The notes: generated by a model not told the origin, from the sequence alone. Positions 29,925 to 41,838 are shown, numbered from the stretch's first letter. The stretch: DNA of 64,000 bases from Isoetes taiwanensis (GCA_021234155.1 JAJEKV010000410.1:1-64000), one strand, 5' to 3'. A program made the numbers and translations.

Positions 29925-31283
29925 TACTATTATGATAAACTTTTTTGGAAATTTTATTATCTTTTGTACTCATCTAACACTGCTTTATATGCACAATGAT
30001 GCGATTTACAAACAATTTAGTGTTTATTTACTGTTATGATCATAAAAAAAACTAAAAATACAATAAATTTTATATGAACGCATCAGACGCATTAATAACG
30101 CATTACTACGTGACTTTCGTGACTTTACATTACTATACGCCGGATAAGACAATCGATAACAAACGCACGTAAAAGCACGTAAAACCTCCAAGGTATTTAA
30201 TAACGATAGTACGTGAAGAAGAGGCGTCACGGCACCGAACGATACACTACGCACGTGACTACATCGCCGCCGATGGTTTTGCTGCCTTCAATCGATGCCC
30301 GATTGTAAAGATATGGTCAATCGTTGAGTGGCGGGTCTAAAGCCCGCTTTGTGTGAGGGCTCGCGACATCTGCCTCGCCCGGCCGGGTCAATCGCTTTCG
30401 AGAATGAATGCCAACGGTTTGGCAAATACCGAACCGACCATGATCGTCCGGAATTGGTCGGACGATTAGTGGGTCGCCCGGCTTGTGAATGGGGACAACC
30501 CCGCTTGTGGTCCATTGTCGGGGAAACCTTCCCGCAATGCTCATTGAACATGGTAGTGAGGATCGCGGCACCCGGCTGCCTACGCCATTTGAGTAACTCT
30601 ACCGCATACCATCGAGGTCACCGCCTTCCCATTAGCCGGCCGTTGTAGGCCCTCCACAACATCCTCCTCCGCAAGAACCAATGGGGGGCCATCCCTGTGG
30701 GGGTATGGGCGCACTGCGGCCCCCTCGGTGGGTCATAGAGCTGCTTTGCAAATACTGCTCCCACTGCCCGGGTGTGATGTCCCCTGGTAGGGTCGGGCTG
30801 GACTTGGAAGCACTCTGCGCCAAAGGTTCGAGGAGGATGAGTGTCCACAGTTTAACATCTCCCCTAATGCCCGGCAAGGTACCGCAGCACCTTTGTGTCC
30901 TTCGGATGGGCGCGGTACTATGTGGTGGCACCGCAAGCGGGTACCTGGATCCGAATGTGACCTGAGCTGGGCGCCATGTTCTTTACACTCGTGCATCAAA
31001 CCAGGTTCTACAGCTGAAATGTTGCTCGTCCCCGAAATGCGACGGGGTATGCCAAAGCACCGCCCACGTGATCCCGCAATAGCTCACCAACTAGTCCTGG
31101 GTCGCCGCTCTAGTGTGGGGTCCGCAAAATTGGCGGGGTGTCCATGAGCATCTTGGCATAGTCCCTCTGCCTGCCATAATCCGCCGCAAGAACCGAGGGA
31201 TGGCGAGGGGCTGGCATAGTGGGGGTTCCGTGGCTTGCCAAACCATGTCCAAATAAAGTGGGAGGTGATCCGAGTCGACCTCC

Positions 31284-32060
31284 TCATCCCCCGACCGTCG
31301 GTGCCCACCCGAAACGACCGATGAGATGCAAGTACGAGCACATAGTCCACCACACTAGACCCTCCCCTTGATTGTCATGTCCGGCAGTGCACTTGGCAGA
31401 AGAAGGCCACCGTGGATGGCCATTGCAAATTATCAAGTCAAAAATACCACATAGCAGAGCAATCTGTTTGCCAAAACGAGTGACACACATCATCCGATCC
31501 TCGCGGCGAGGTTGCCTCTGCGGGACGTAAAGCCGCAGGACATCGTCGGCCAGGGGGTCAAGTCTCATGGGCTGCTCTACCCCGCCCATGCATTGAAATC
31601 CCCAAGAAGGACGACCCTACCCAACTGCTTTTGTTTGTATGTCATCATATAGATCGACATAAGGGTCCATCCTATCCGCACGGAGTGGCTGCGATAGAAG
31701 GTGCTCTGGCGTGAGGGAAATAACAGCGCGGAAAAAGAGGGTTGCCACCGGCATTATGCACACGAACCCACAAGTACCGGTTGAAATGCAATCGTCTTCC
31801 GGAGGGTAACCGAATGTGCCAAAGGCTGTCCGGTAGTAGCAAGCAACCCCACCATGACCCCTCGTCACCTCGCATGTGTATTGAAGACCGAGAAATGTTG
31901 GTAACCCTCGCCAGATCAGGTAGCTCGTGCTCCAAGATGCTCCCATGTCTCCATGAGAAAGATGAGATCCATATCGGCCGCCACGCGAGTTGAGACCGTC
32001 CCCTTCGCCGGGGAAGCCTCGACAATTCCATGAGACCACCCGAGGCAACAATTCCTATTT
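31284..32060 (-). pseudogene. LINE APE-type endonuclease remnant
   Basis: R-V-V-S-W-N-C-R-G near 32045 is the opening strand of plant LINE endonucleases (x-W-N-x-R-G). Later blocks include Y-L-W-V-R-V-H-N-A-G-G near 31760, with H-F-I-W-T-W further on toward the RT. The domain would nick target DNA for target-primed reverse transcription. It is split over three frames and certainly inactive. Confidence 0.75.
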
Positions 32061-32637
32061 GTCGCCAGCTACAGTGGTATGCGCGTACTGAAGTCACGGG
32101 CGAGGAGGGCGGGGGAAGCAGAGGCTAAGTGAGAAGTAGATGGAGCCGAGGTAAAGATGTGGTGAGGAGGGCGTGGGTCGGGAGGGAGCAGGAGTAGCGA
32201 GGAGCTGGGGGGGTGGTAGGAGAAGCGTATGTGGCCACGCTCATCCGGGCGATTGGGGCTCTTGGGTCCGCGGCAGATGCAGGTCGGGCTTAAAAATGTG
32301 CATCCTGCCCGAACCAATCGCGGCAAAGACCCCCTTGGTGGCGGATGCCTCGACCGACAAGCTCCTCGCTTCACGCGTGCCTCATTTGTGCGGGTGTGAG
32401 GTCCCGGTCCCACGCATGTGGACGCCCCTTCAAAGATCTTGCCTCGACGCAATATGGCATCACGCACTGCGCGCATCCGCGAATCGCTAATATGACAATG
32501 CGATTCACGACCCTACCGGAGCCCCATGGCGGAAGCTCGGGAAATGTGAACTGGCCCGGGGAATGTCATCCGATCGAGAATGTGTGTTCGGATGTTGTGG
32601 GCGAGACTCTCCCCCTCCTCTTCTAGCATGCCCCGGA

Positions 32638-33195
32638 CTACCAGATTGTGGCCTCTCCATCTGCGCTCTTGGAGTTCTGCGGCGGCTGCGGGTCAAAAGG
32701 TGGGCAAGGGCCGGGCCTCGTGGGGATGGTGATGGTGGTGTTTGGGGGATGGCGTGGGGTGGCTTGAATGCGGGCAGCAGCGGCGCGGGTCCCGGGCGTC
32801 GTTTGCGTGGCCGTGCATATTGGGGGGGTTGCGGGGTAGCGGTCTGAGCCGCGTCCTCGGCCCTGTGAAGTCGGGAGCACAACTCTTGCAGGGCCCGCGG
32901 CTGCTTGGCCATCTCCTCGCATGCGACGGCGGGCTGCGGTGACTATGAACTCCGGTAGGGAGACCCTGGCCTTGTCTATAGATGGCTGCCCGCAACCCCA
33001 CGGAGCTCCGGGCTCGGACGAGTAGCAGGGGCGTGCTTTCGAGCCCCAAAGACACGCAAGGCCCGTGAGCTTCTTTTGCTCCGTCGTACTCTCAAGAACC
33101 CGGGCGGTGCAGTTGCATGCGCAAGAGCTGCCGCTCCCCCCTTCCATGGTGGTGGCTTCCTCAACCTCCGGAATCGGGCCAGTGACGGTGACCAT
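32638..33195 (-). pseudogene. LINE ORF1-like frame
   Basis: This 185-codon open frame begins M-V-T-V-T-G-P-I-P-E-V-E-E-A-T-T and contains C-A-C-N-C near residue 26, followed by proline- and arginine-rich sequence. It sits in the expected ORF1 position, directly upstream of the endonuclease region. The first codon is formed with sequence duplicated by the copia insertion. Low complexity makes the functional call weak. Confidence 0.45.
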
Positions 33196-33196
33196 C

Positions 33197-34029
33197 TGTG
33201 AGAATTATAGGGAAACATAAGTTGTTCATATCATAATCATGTTGAAGTCATGCCACAGGTTACTTATTTTATCTTAAGTAAATGCTGTGAAGAGCAATAG
33301 TGATATCAATGCATAAAGACAGGGGAATGACTTAACCAAAAGTCAGAACAACAAGACCAGAGACATACATTTATGTGTTCAGGGTCTTATACTTATCTGA
33401 GCAAACTTAGGTTGAATGAATTAACCTAAGTGAATATGATGTTTGCATGGTTAATGGTTAACCATTATTTTTGCTAGTGCAAACCATTGGAAATTATACA
33501 GGGAATATTCGAAGACTACTCGAGATGCTTGGAGCCAAACACGGTTTGAATTGGTTCGGTCCAATACAAATCGAACATGAAGATCCAGCTGCATCTGGAA
33601 GTTTGCTAGCGGATCCGCAGCATCACCGCATGGATCGCCAAGATAAAGATTAAAATTGTAAATAGGATTGTACAGTGGGTGCGTGGCGACGGATTCGTTC
33701 ATTCGAATCGTAAAGGTTGAAGACTGAATGTTTTTCATTATAGTCTGTTTCATAACGAAGTTAATACACAATGTTGAGATAACCATTGAAAGAAAAGTTG
33801 AACAATAATATATTTGATCATTGTGCATTGTTTATTATTGTGAGAAGCTAAGTTATTTAATGAGATCATATCTATTCTTGATTGATCTAAGGGAATATAT
33901 GGCATGAAGAAATTCTTTTGTATGAAGGAGCTAATGTGAAGGTGTGATGTTGGTTTGTTAATTAAAACAATCAGTGCATCGGCTTGGGTGAATGATGGTT
34001 TTCATGTGACTATAACTAAATTTCTTACA
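33197..34029 (+). repeat. copia 5' LTR
   Basis: This 833-bp LTR is bounded by TG...CA and nearly identical to 38308-39131. It has AT-rich internal sequence that would hold the promoter. Confidence 0.93.
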
Positions 34030-34043
34030 TTGGTATCGAAGCG
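34030..34043 (+). promoter_or_regulatory. copia primer binding site
   Basis: TTGGTATCGAAGC directly follows the LTR. It matches the common plant PBS TGGTATCAGAGC (initiator tRNA-Met) except for a local change, A-G to G-A. Confidence 0.85.
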
Positions 34044-34058
34044 GGGCTTGAGACGAGA

Positions 34059-35150
34059 ATGTCTAGCGATTTGGAGCGGGGATTGTTGAATGCCATAGAT
34101 GTATTCAAAGGGGATTCTGGCTTTCAAGTGTGGAAGGAGAAAGTGAAGCATGTGCTTCAAGTAGAAGACCTATGGGTCTGGTTGATACTACTGAAGAAGA
34201 AACCAGCAGGTCAGCATCTAGAAGGAGGTTGATAGCTGAGGTTGATGGAGAAAGTTCTTCTACAAATGAAGATCAAACTGTGGAAGTGAGTGCAACTTCT
34301 GGAGCAAATCAGGGGGCTGATAATGCAAAGATTCGAGAAGCTCAAGGCATTATAATGAGCAAAGTAAGTGCTGGGATTGTTTTGAAGTTAAGAGGAATGT
34401 CTCCAAGACAGATGTAGAATTACATGCTGAAAACTTATGAAGCAAAGACGTCTTCTCAAATTGATTTATTAGAGAATGAGCTGAGGAGACTTAAGTTCCA
34501 TAACAGGGACAATGTAAATGACTTCTTCCAAAACTTTGACAATATAATAACAGACTTGGAGGGAGCTGGTGTGATTTATTCACAGCAACAGCAGGTGTTG
34601 GCTATATCCAGGGCAGTGACAAATCTGGGAAACATTGCAATCTTTATTAGAACCATTGCAACCACTAGACTTGAAGCTGAAAGGTTACTTAAAACAGAGC
34701 TGGAGCAGAACAGAGTGTTGGAGGAGGAAGACACAAGTCAAATCTTAATGGCAAAAGGAAAAGGTAAGACTGAATCTCGTCAAGTAGGGAAGACTAGTCC
34801 ATGTTTCAATTGTAATGAATATGGCCATATTAAAATTAATTGCCCCAAGCTATCAAAGGACATAAATTGTTACAATTGTGGGGGACGAGGTCACTATGCA
34901 TCAAACTGTTCCTCTCCAAAAGAAAATTACAAAGGCAAATTTAGAGGTGGAAGGGGAAATCAGAATTTTAGAGGCAGGGGAAGAGGCAGGGGCAGAAGAT
35001 CAAGCTCAGAAGCTAATATAGCTGAAGAAGTACTCTTGGAAGAAGAAACTGGAGATGAAGAAGAAGAGGTAAGTGTCTCAACTTATTTATCTTGTGAAAA
35101 AGGATCTAATGATGATGATCTCTTGATTCTAGATAGTGGAGCTGAAAAAA
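34059..35150 (+). pseudogene. copia Gag with two CCHC zinc knuckles
   Basis: An ATG at 34059 opens M-S-S-D-L-E-R-G-L-L-N-A-I-D-V-F. One frame change and a TAG near 34415 follow. From 34424 the frame is open for 249 codons with a capsid-like helical part. Two knuckles are intact: C-F-N-C-N-E-Y-G-H-I-K-I-N-C (34803-34844) and C-Y-N-C-G-G-R-G-H-Y-A-S-N-C (34869-34910). An R-G-R-G-R-G-R-R basic stretch follows. Gag packages the element RNA. Confidence 0.85.
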
Positions 35151-35175
35151 TTACATGCTCACCAAAATCTTAAAA
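35100..35175 (+). pseudogene. copia protease start
   Basis: L-L-I-L-D-S-G-A-E-K-I-T-C matches the copia protease active site (L-D-S-G-A-S/T-x-H). The frame stops at 35171-35173, and the rest of the domain continues in another frame. Confidence 0.75.
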
Positions 35176-36230
35176 TATTGCAAAGGAAATGGTGGTGGTC
35201 ACATTCAAGTAGGAAATGGAAATTTGCAAAAGGTTGAAGATGTAGGAGTGCTGGAGTTATTTGATTTGAGTGGTAGAAGAGTAAATCTGCAAAATGTACT
35301 TTGTGTTCCCAGCTTAGTGAGAAACTTGATCTCCATTGCTCAATTAGTTGACATGGGGTTCAAGGTAGTATTTGAACAAATGCATTGTAAAATTTTTGAA
35401 GGCAATGAGTTGAAATTTTTAGGAAGACGTGTTGGAAATTTATTTGGAATCAGTCCCAACTGTTTTGGCAGTGTGAATTTGATAACAAAACCAAACATGG
35501 AATTATGGCATGAGAGACTTGGTCATACAAATATAAAGAATATAGAAATGATGATTAGAGAAGGATGGATAAGCTCAACCAACAGCAAGATAAATGAATT
35601 CGTGTGCAAAGGATGTATGCTTGGAAAGCACAGCAGATTACCATTCACAAGGGCAAAAAGAAATGCAAAAGAAATCCTAGAACTGATTCATACTGACATT
35701 TGTGGACCTTTGAATGTAACAGGTATTTCTGGAAAACGTTATTTTATTACTTTTGTGGATGATCTTAGCAGGAAGACCAAAGTGTATTGCCTTAAAACAA
35801 AGGATCTAGCCTTTGAAGCTTTCAAAAGATTTGCTGCTGAAGTGGAGTGCTCAACAGGAAGGAAAATTAAGTGTGTTCGATCTGACAGAGGAGGTGAGTA
35901 CATGTCTTTTAAATTAGCTAATTATTGCATAGATAAAGGGATCAAAAGGCAATATACATGTAGTTACACTCCACAAATGTAATAGAGTACTTGAGTAAAA
36001 GAATGAATAAGACTATTTTAAATGCAACTAGATCCATGTTGAAACATGTTGGCCTTCCTAATTTTCTTTGGGAAGAGGGAGTAAAGACTGCTGTGGAAAT
36101 GCACAATGTACTGCCTTCAAAGGCAATAAATGGAAGAACTCCTGAAGAGATGTGGTCAGGGAAGAAACCTAGCTATGAAAAATACAAGGCATATGGTTGT
36201 CTGGGATACTCTCATGTTCCCAAGAGTTAA
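35155..36230 (+). pseudogene. copia GAG-pre-integrase and integrase
   Basis: The open frame 35155-35982 covers the end of the protease. It then gives L-W-H-E-R-L-G-H-T-N with C-K-G-C (HHCC zinc site), H-T-D-I-C-G-P-L (first catalytic D), V-D-D-L-S-R-K-T-K, and R-S-D-R-G-G-E-Y (second catalytic D). A TAA interrupts it just before the third catalytic block (Y-T-P-Q-M). The next frame, 35991-36230, continues M-N-K-T-I-L-N-A-T-R-S-M-L and E-E-M-W-S-G-K-K-P. Only the stop and a small gap break an otherwise well preserved integrase. Confidence 0.88.
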
Positions 36231-36719
36231 GATGTAAATTGGATAATAGAGCAACCATAAGTTTCCTAGTTGGATATGATGAGTGCACAAAAGGGTACAG
36301 AATGTACAATCCAGAAAAAGAAATATTATAATAAGTAGGGATGTGACTTTTGTTGAAAAACAATGTGAACTGTGAAATGCTCAAAGAACGTGATGAAATC
36401 CCTGAAGTTGACAAGAAAAATGAAGGAACAGCAAAGAAAGAAATAATTATTGATTTTGATGAAGGGGAGAAACAAAAAGGAAATGTTACTGATAAAACAG
36501 AACAGGATAATGAAGTTGCCATACCAGACATAGGAGAACAGGACATGAATAGAGAGCAAGACCATGAGACAGCAAAGAAAGACAAGAAAAGGAGAAATGA
36601 AGGTGATGGACTTAAGGAAGAATTGAAATTTAATGTTGACATGTATGGAAGGAAAGAAAGTGGTAAAAGTGGCAGAATAGACAAACAGCCAGAAGACACA
36701 TCTGAAGCTTTGATAATTA

Positions 36720-37420
36720 TGGAAACAGGGGTTCCTGAAAGTTATGAGGAGGCAGTAAACAATCATGACTGTGAAAATTGGAAGAAGGCTATGGTTGAAG
36801 AAATGGAGTCATTCGAAAGGACATCAACCTATGAAATTACTGATTTACCAAAAGGCAAGCAAGCAATTGGAAGCAAATGGATTTTTAAGCTAAAACAAAA
36901 TTCAGATGGGTCCCCTAAGCACAAGGCAAGATTGGTAGCTCAGGTTATTCACAGAAAAAGGGTATAGACTTTGATGAAACGTATTCTCCAGTGGTGAAAA
37001 TGTCAAGCATTAGGATGATCATTGCCATGGCAAATGCCTTAGATATGGAATTACATCACATGGATGTATGTACTGCATTCTTAAATGCAGAATTGGAAGA
37101 AGAAGTGTATATGACACAAGCAAGGGGGGTTTGAAAATGGCAAAAGGAAAGGTGGAGGTTGAAAAGAGCAGTTTATGGTTTAAAGCAGGCTCCTAGGCAA
37201 TGGTACAAATGCATTGACAGTTATTTAAAGGAACAAGGACTCAACAAATTAGAGAATGATGGAAATGTGTATATTCTACAAAGAGATAAGGATATATGCA
37301 TAATTGCTATCTATGTTGATGATTGTGTGCTGGCAGCAAGCAATTTGAACATCCTCAATCAATGCAAGAAGTTCTTTGAAAGAAAAAATATAAAATGAGC
37401 GGACTTAGGTGAATTATCCA
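36720..37420 (+). pseudogene. copia reverse transcriptase
   Basis: The sequence runs W-K-K-A-M-V-E-E-M-E-S-F, G-S-K-W-I-F-K-L-K, then after a one-base break near 36945 F-D-E-T-Y-S-P-V-V-K, M-D-V-C-T-A-F-L-N (motif A, usual aspartates M-D-V-x-x-A-F-L). A TGA near 37133 precedes Y-G-L-K-Q-A-P-R-Q-W-Y and the catalytic Y-V-D-D-C block (37315-37330). Two or three point lesions separate these blocks. Confidence 0.9.
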
Positions 37421-37609
37421 AGTTCCTCGAATTCAAATAAAAAGAGATAGAATAAATAAGAGAATATTTCTATCTCGGGGAAAAGTACATTGATGCTCTA
37501 ATTGGAAAAATTTAGCATGGAGACCACGCAACGGTCCGACCGCCATTAACAAGATGGGGAAAAATTGTCAAAAGGGATGTGCCCTAAGACCGAAAAGTGA
37601 AAAGGAAGA

Positions 37610-38270
37610 GATGAGGAGAACACCATATAGGCAATTGGTTGGAAGTTTGCTACATGTTGCTAATCACACCAGACCTGACATAAGTTATATTGTAAATGTT
37701 TTAACTAGATACAACAATTGATCCAAAAAGCAAGCATTGGAAGGCAAACAAAGAAGGTCCTAAGATTTCTCAAAGGAACAAAAACTAAGGGAATTGTATA
37801 TTGTGGAAAAGATTTGGAACTCAGAGCATATGCTGATGCAGATTGGTGTGGAGATTTAGATGAAAGAAAGTCAATATCGGATATGTTCTAATGTTTGGTG
37901 GTGGTCCTGTAAGCTGGAGAACAAAGAAGCAATCATCTATAGCTTTATCCACGCCAGAAGTCCGAATATGCGACCACAACTTTAGCAAACAAGGAAATAA
38001 TTTGGAGCGGAGATTCTTGAGTGAATTGGGAATTTTGCAAAATAGAGGAACAACACTTTATTGTGATAATCGAGTTGTATAGCTATGTGTAAGAATCCTG
38101 TGATGCACGAAAGGACAAAGCACATAGAGATGGAAATGCACTTCATCCGAGAAATGGTGAACAAGCAGATTATAGAACTTGAATATATTAGTTCTGAAAA
38201 ACAATTAGCTAATATATTCACAAAAGGTTTGAGTGGTATGGGTTTGCTAAAGCGGCTAAAGAAATCAAAC
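37610..38270 (+). pseudogene. copia RNase H
   Basis: Y-R-Q-L-V-G-S-L-L-H-V-A-N-H-T-R-P-D-I connects RT to RNase H. Then A-Y-A-D-A-D-W-C-G-D (first catalytic D), S-W-R-T-K-K-Q-S-S-I-A-L-S-T, T-L-Y-C-D-N, and H-E-R-T-K-H-I-E-M-E-M-H-F-I-R-E follow in order. These are the standard plant copia RNase H blocks. A few frame breaks and a stop near 38081 occur. Confidence 0.88.
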
Positions 38271-38296
38271 TTGGGGGATTACAATGATTATGATCC

Positions 38297-38307
38297 TGAA
38301 AGGGGAA
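38297..38307 (+). promoter_or_regulatory. copia polypurine tract
   Basis: GAAAGGGGAA immediately precedes the TG of the right LTR; it would prime plus-strand synthesis. Confidence 0.85.
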
Positions 38308-39131
38308 TGTGAGAATTATAGGAAACATAAGTTGTTCATATTATAATCATGTTGAAGTCATGCCACAGGTTACTTATTTTATCTTAAGTAAATGCTGTGA
38401 AGAGCAATAGTGATATCAATGCGTAAAGGCATGGGAATGACTTAACCAAGAGGTGTAAGTCAGAACAACAAGACCAGAGACATACATTTATGTGTTCGTG
38501 GTCTTATACTTATTCGAGCAAACTTAGGTTGAATGAATTAACCTAAGTGAATATGATGTTTGCATGGTTAATGGTTAACCATTATTTTTTTGCTAGTGCA
38601 AACCATTGGAAATTATACGGGGAATATTCAAGACTACTCGAGATGCTTGGAGCCAAACGCGTTTGAATTGGTTCGGTCCAATACAAATCAAACATGAAGA
38701 TCCGCTGCATCCGGAAGTTTGTTAGCGGTGGCATCACCACGGGTTGCCAAGATAAAGATTAAAATTGTAAATAGGGTTGTGCGGTGGGTGCGTGGCGGAC
38801 GGATTCATTTAATTGTAAAGGTTGAAGATGAAGGTTTTTCATTATAGTCCATTTCATGACGGTTAATACACAATGTTGAGATAACCATTGAAAGAAAAGT
38901 TGAACAATAATATATTTGATCATTGTGCATTGTTTATTATTGTGAGAAGCTAAGTTGTTTAATAAGATCATATCTATTCTTGATTGATCTAAGGGAATAT
39001 ATGGCATGAAGAAATTCTTTTTTATGAAGGAGCTAATGTGAAGGTGTGATGTTGGTTTGTTAATTAAAACAATAAGTGCATTGGCTTGGGTGAATGATGG
39101 TTTTTATGTGACTATAACTAAATTTCTTACA
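38308..39131 (+). repeat. copia 3' LTR
   Basis: The 824-bp LTR pairs with 33197-34029. Differences include several small deletions (for example after ATTCAAGACT) and scattered substitutions. Confidence 0.93.
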
Positions 39132-39285
39132 CCATCGTCTCGAGGGAGGGGAGGAGGGAGGGAGGGGAGGAGGAGCCGGAGGGTGGCAAAGTTGAGGGAG
39201 GTAAAGGGCTCTCGAAGACTCAACTAATGCAAAATATGGTAGAAAAGCAAAATGATGCCTACCTTTAGTGGTTGGCACTGGGGGA
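39132..39285 (-). mobile_element. 5' tip of the interrupted GC-rich LINE
   Basis: Removing the copia element and one TSD joins minus-strand CCCTCCCTCGAGACGATGG to TCACCGTCACTGGC, the ORF1 start at 33195. The stretch is purine-rich on the plus strand (GGGAGG repeats) and behaves as 5' UTR sequence. Its boundary with the second LINE at about 39285 is approximate. Confidence 0.55.
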
Positions 39286-40890
39286 TTAGAGGGGGTTCAA
39301 TTCTCTGGGAGAGAGGTTCAATTCTGGCCAATGTCGAAATTCTTTTGGGATGAGGTTGAGGTGTGAAAAGATGCAGATGTTCTCTAGACTAATGATATGC
39401 CAGAAAGAAGTGAAGTGAAGCGGCAAGAACTCATCATCGAGTATCTCGCCATCGCTCTCTACCATCTCATCTCCACTAGATTCGATAATATATTTGATTG
39501 CCACTTCCCGTAGCTTCATCAGGTCCAATAGGAAGCTGCCAGCTATGGTGCCTGGCATATCGAAAAATTGTTGCAAGCTAGATGGTTGAACATTAAATCT
39601 GTCTCTCAGCGTCTGGTAAGCTGGGCATACCATTATTACGTGGTTTTCATCCTCTACCTCATCTGAGCCACACGCCCTGCAGGTCCGATACTCTCGCTGT
39701 ATGTTATAGCATCTGCCTACCTCTACACCCAAATGGTGAGCACTGAGGCGCATCCTGCTAATAGCCTGTCTCTTGGCCAAGGAGATATTCTCATGCAGAT
39801 ATTTCGCTTCCAGCAGCATTGGGTTCATTTCTTCCTTTTGGTGCCAGGTGCATGCCACATTTTCACTTGTACCTTTCCTCGTACCCGATCCCCAAATCCG
39901 TTTTTTGTTACTTGCTAGCTCCTCGGATCGGAATGCCCCATTTTTTGCAGCCAAATCATCCCATCCGCATACGGCCTTTATCCATAGAGCTAGTCTTGGG
40001 TAGCTTCCTTCGTCCAAGCCCCCCATCCGGCTCAAATATGTCAAGTAATGGCATATAGCCTCACATTCCAAACGCATCAGCCCACATTCTGCTAAGACCA
40101 TTTTATATGGTGTTTGCATTTTGACCCCAAGCTCATGGTATATGAATTTTTTTTGCACCCTTTCGATTTTTTACGCCCACCCGGCTGGGGCCGAGAGTCC
40201 TGGCCCTCAGACTTCACACCCATACAATACTACCGACTGCACTAGTGTTTTAAAAAGAGTTCTCTTAAGACCAAAGTTCCAGATTTCATTCCTCAAACAC
40301 TGCTTTTGCATGGCAATACTGCCTTGATCCCTCCATTAACTCTACGCTCTCATGCGGTTCCACCGGAAGTGCTTATCTACCATTAGCCCTAAATATTTGT
40401 ATGAATCTGTGATCTCCACTGGCTCCCCTTTGTATGTGAATGCATAATTCTCATCTACATTTGTCCCAAATATCATAACTTTGGTTTTCCCCAAGTTCAC
40501 CTTCATATCCTTTTCATCACAAAAGCTCCCTAATGTATCTAATCACGTTTGATATCTCCCCGCTTCCCGGATGTAAGAAGACGATGTCATCTCGATATAG
40601 CAACAGAAGGATAGCATATCCCCGCAAGTTGGGTACCGCCCCACCCCGAAAGCAATAATCCAGGTTTCCAAGTCATCAATAAAGATGCCAAAAAGCGTAG
40701 GTGAAAGAGGACACCCTTGCTTGACGCCAATATTGCTTTTCCACCGCCCGCGCATTGGTGCCGGGCCAAATTTCATATAGTACCCGCAGACAAATTTCAT
40801 ATAGTACATTAATTCTTCCATCTCCCACAAATCCCCAGGCACATCAAATGCCTTAGAAAAGTCTACACTCTCCCAAAACAATTAGTCCCC
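39286..40890 (-). mobile_element. Second LINE, 5'-truncated: RT and C-terminal domain
   Basis: From 40881 leftward, the minus strand encodes S-V-D-F-S-K-A-F-D (RT motif A), G-V-K-Q-G-C-P-L-S-P-T-L-F-G and I-F-I-D-D-L-E. In other frames, V-N-L-G-K-T-K-V-M-I-F-G and S-Y-K-Y-L-G-L-M-V-D follow. A 290-codon open frame (40158-39286) then holds the C-terminal zinc finger C-R-A-C-G-S-D-E-V-E-D-E-N-H-V-I-M-V-C. The sequence diverges from the 24-33 kb LINE but belongs to the same broad plant type. The 5' end stops against the (AG)n tract at 40.92 kb. Confidence 0.85.
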
Positions 40891-40918
40891 TAGGCAGGTA
40901 TCATTATAGCCAATTAGA

Positions 40919-41052
<134 letters not shown>

Positions 41053-41514
41053 TAAGGCCACTAGGAAAAGGAAAGAGAGAGAAATATATATAAAATAAAG
41101 AACCAAAGAAAAGCCGTGAGACAATGACTTTACTTTGTTGAAAATATTCACGTTGTGTGTGTGAATTGTTGTAGGAGCGGTGTAAACAGAGAGAGCAAAA
41201 GTAGCTAAGATCAAAATCATAGAGAGAGGAAGTAGCCAAGATGGTTAGGGAAGAGAGAGCGCTTAGGGAAAATAGACAAGGATCAAAGAATACATGGCAG
41301 GGGTAGCAGAGTAACAGTTGGCTAATGTGCCGGGGGAAAGTGCATGGAAACCCTAGAGAAAGAGTGTGATGGGCGCTAGAGAGAGAGTGGGCTAAAAACA
41401 CTGGAACCCTAGAAAAAGAGTGTCCTGGGCGTTAGAGAGAGAGTGTGTCTTGGGAAAGCCAATAGTTTAGGGGCTATGAACTGCCTGCAGTCTTTTCCCA
41501 GATGTTTTGCGTCT

Positions 41515-41838
<324 letters not shown>

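Larger units (their letters stand above)
25801..30250. mobile_element. AT-rich insertion splitting the GC-rich LINE
   Basis: Composition drops sharply between the two LINE halves. The LINE RT on the right side (30.3 kb) ends after its F-R-P block, and on the left side (25.8 kb) resumes just before motif A, with few residues missing. The block contains exon-like repeats, an LRR-kinase scrap and a TIR element, so it may be more than one insertion. No terminal inverted repeat or target duplication was identified at its ends; both boundaries are uncertain by about 50 bp. Confidence 0.5.
30281..33196 (-). mobile_element. LINE, 5' half: ORF1, endonuclease, RT N-terminus
   Basis: Reading leftward from 33195, an ATG opens a 185-codon frame rich in G, P, R and C (ORF1-like). 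An APE-type endonuclease follows from about 32050, then the RT N-terminal region down to 30290. There W-T-T-S-G-V-V-P-I-H-K-P-G-D-P and, in another frame, K-A-G-F-R-P are the RT N-terminal and fingers motifs. Frames break often. The start codon is cut by the copia insertion (TSD CCATC = GATGG on this strand), and the RT ends abruptly at the AT-rich block. Confidence 0.8.
33197..39131 (+). mobile_element. Structurally complete Ty1/copia LTR retrotransposon
   Basis: Two LTRs (33197-34029 and 38308-39131) begin TGTGAGAATTATAGG and end TTCTTACA. The flanks carry a perfect 5-bp target duplication, CCATC (33192-33196 and 39132-39136). A primer site complementary to initiator tRNA-Met follows the left LTR, and a polypurine tract precedes the right one. 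The internal order is gag, protease, integrase, RT, RNase H, as in Ty1/copia. Several stops and frameshifts break pol. The LTRs have diverged by small indels and substitutions, so the insertion is not brand new. It landed at the start codon of the minus-strand LINE. Confidence 0.95.

Noticed and set aside
30328-32976. Plus-strand ORFs at 30328-30965, 32173-32490 and 32563-32942
   Set aside because: Antisense to the GC-rich LINE; the minus strand carries the recognisable endonuclease and RT motifs.
36169-36766. Minus-strand ORFs of 176 and 146 codons, apparently membrane proteins
   Set aside because: They are antisense shadows of the lysine/glutamate-rich copia pol spacer; antisense of K/E codons gives F/L/S-rich hydrophobic frames.
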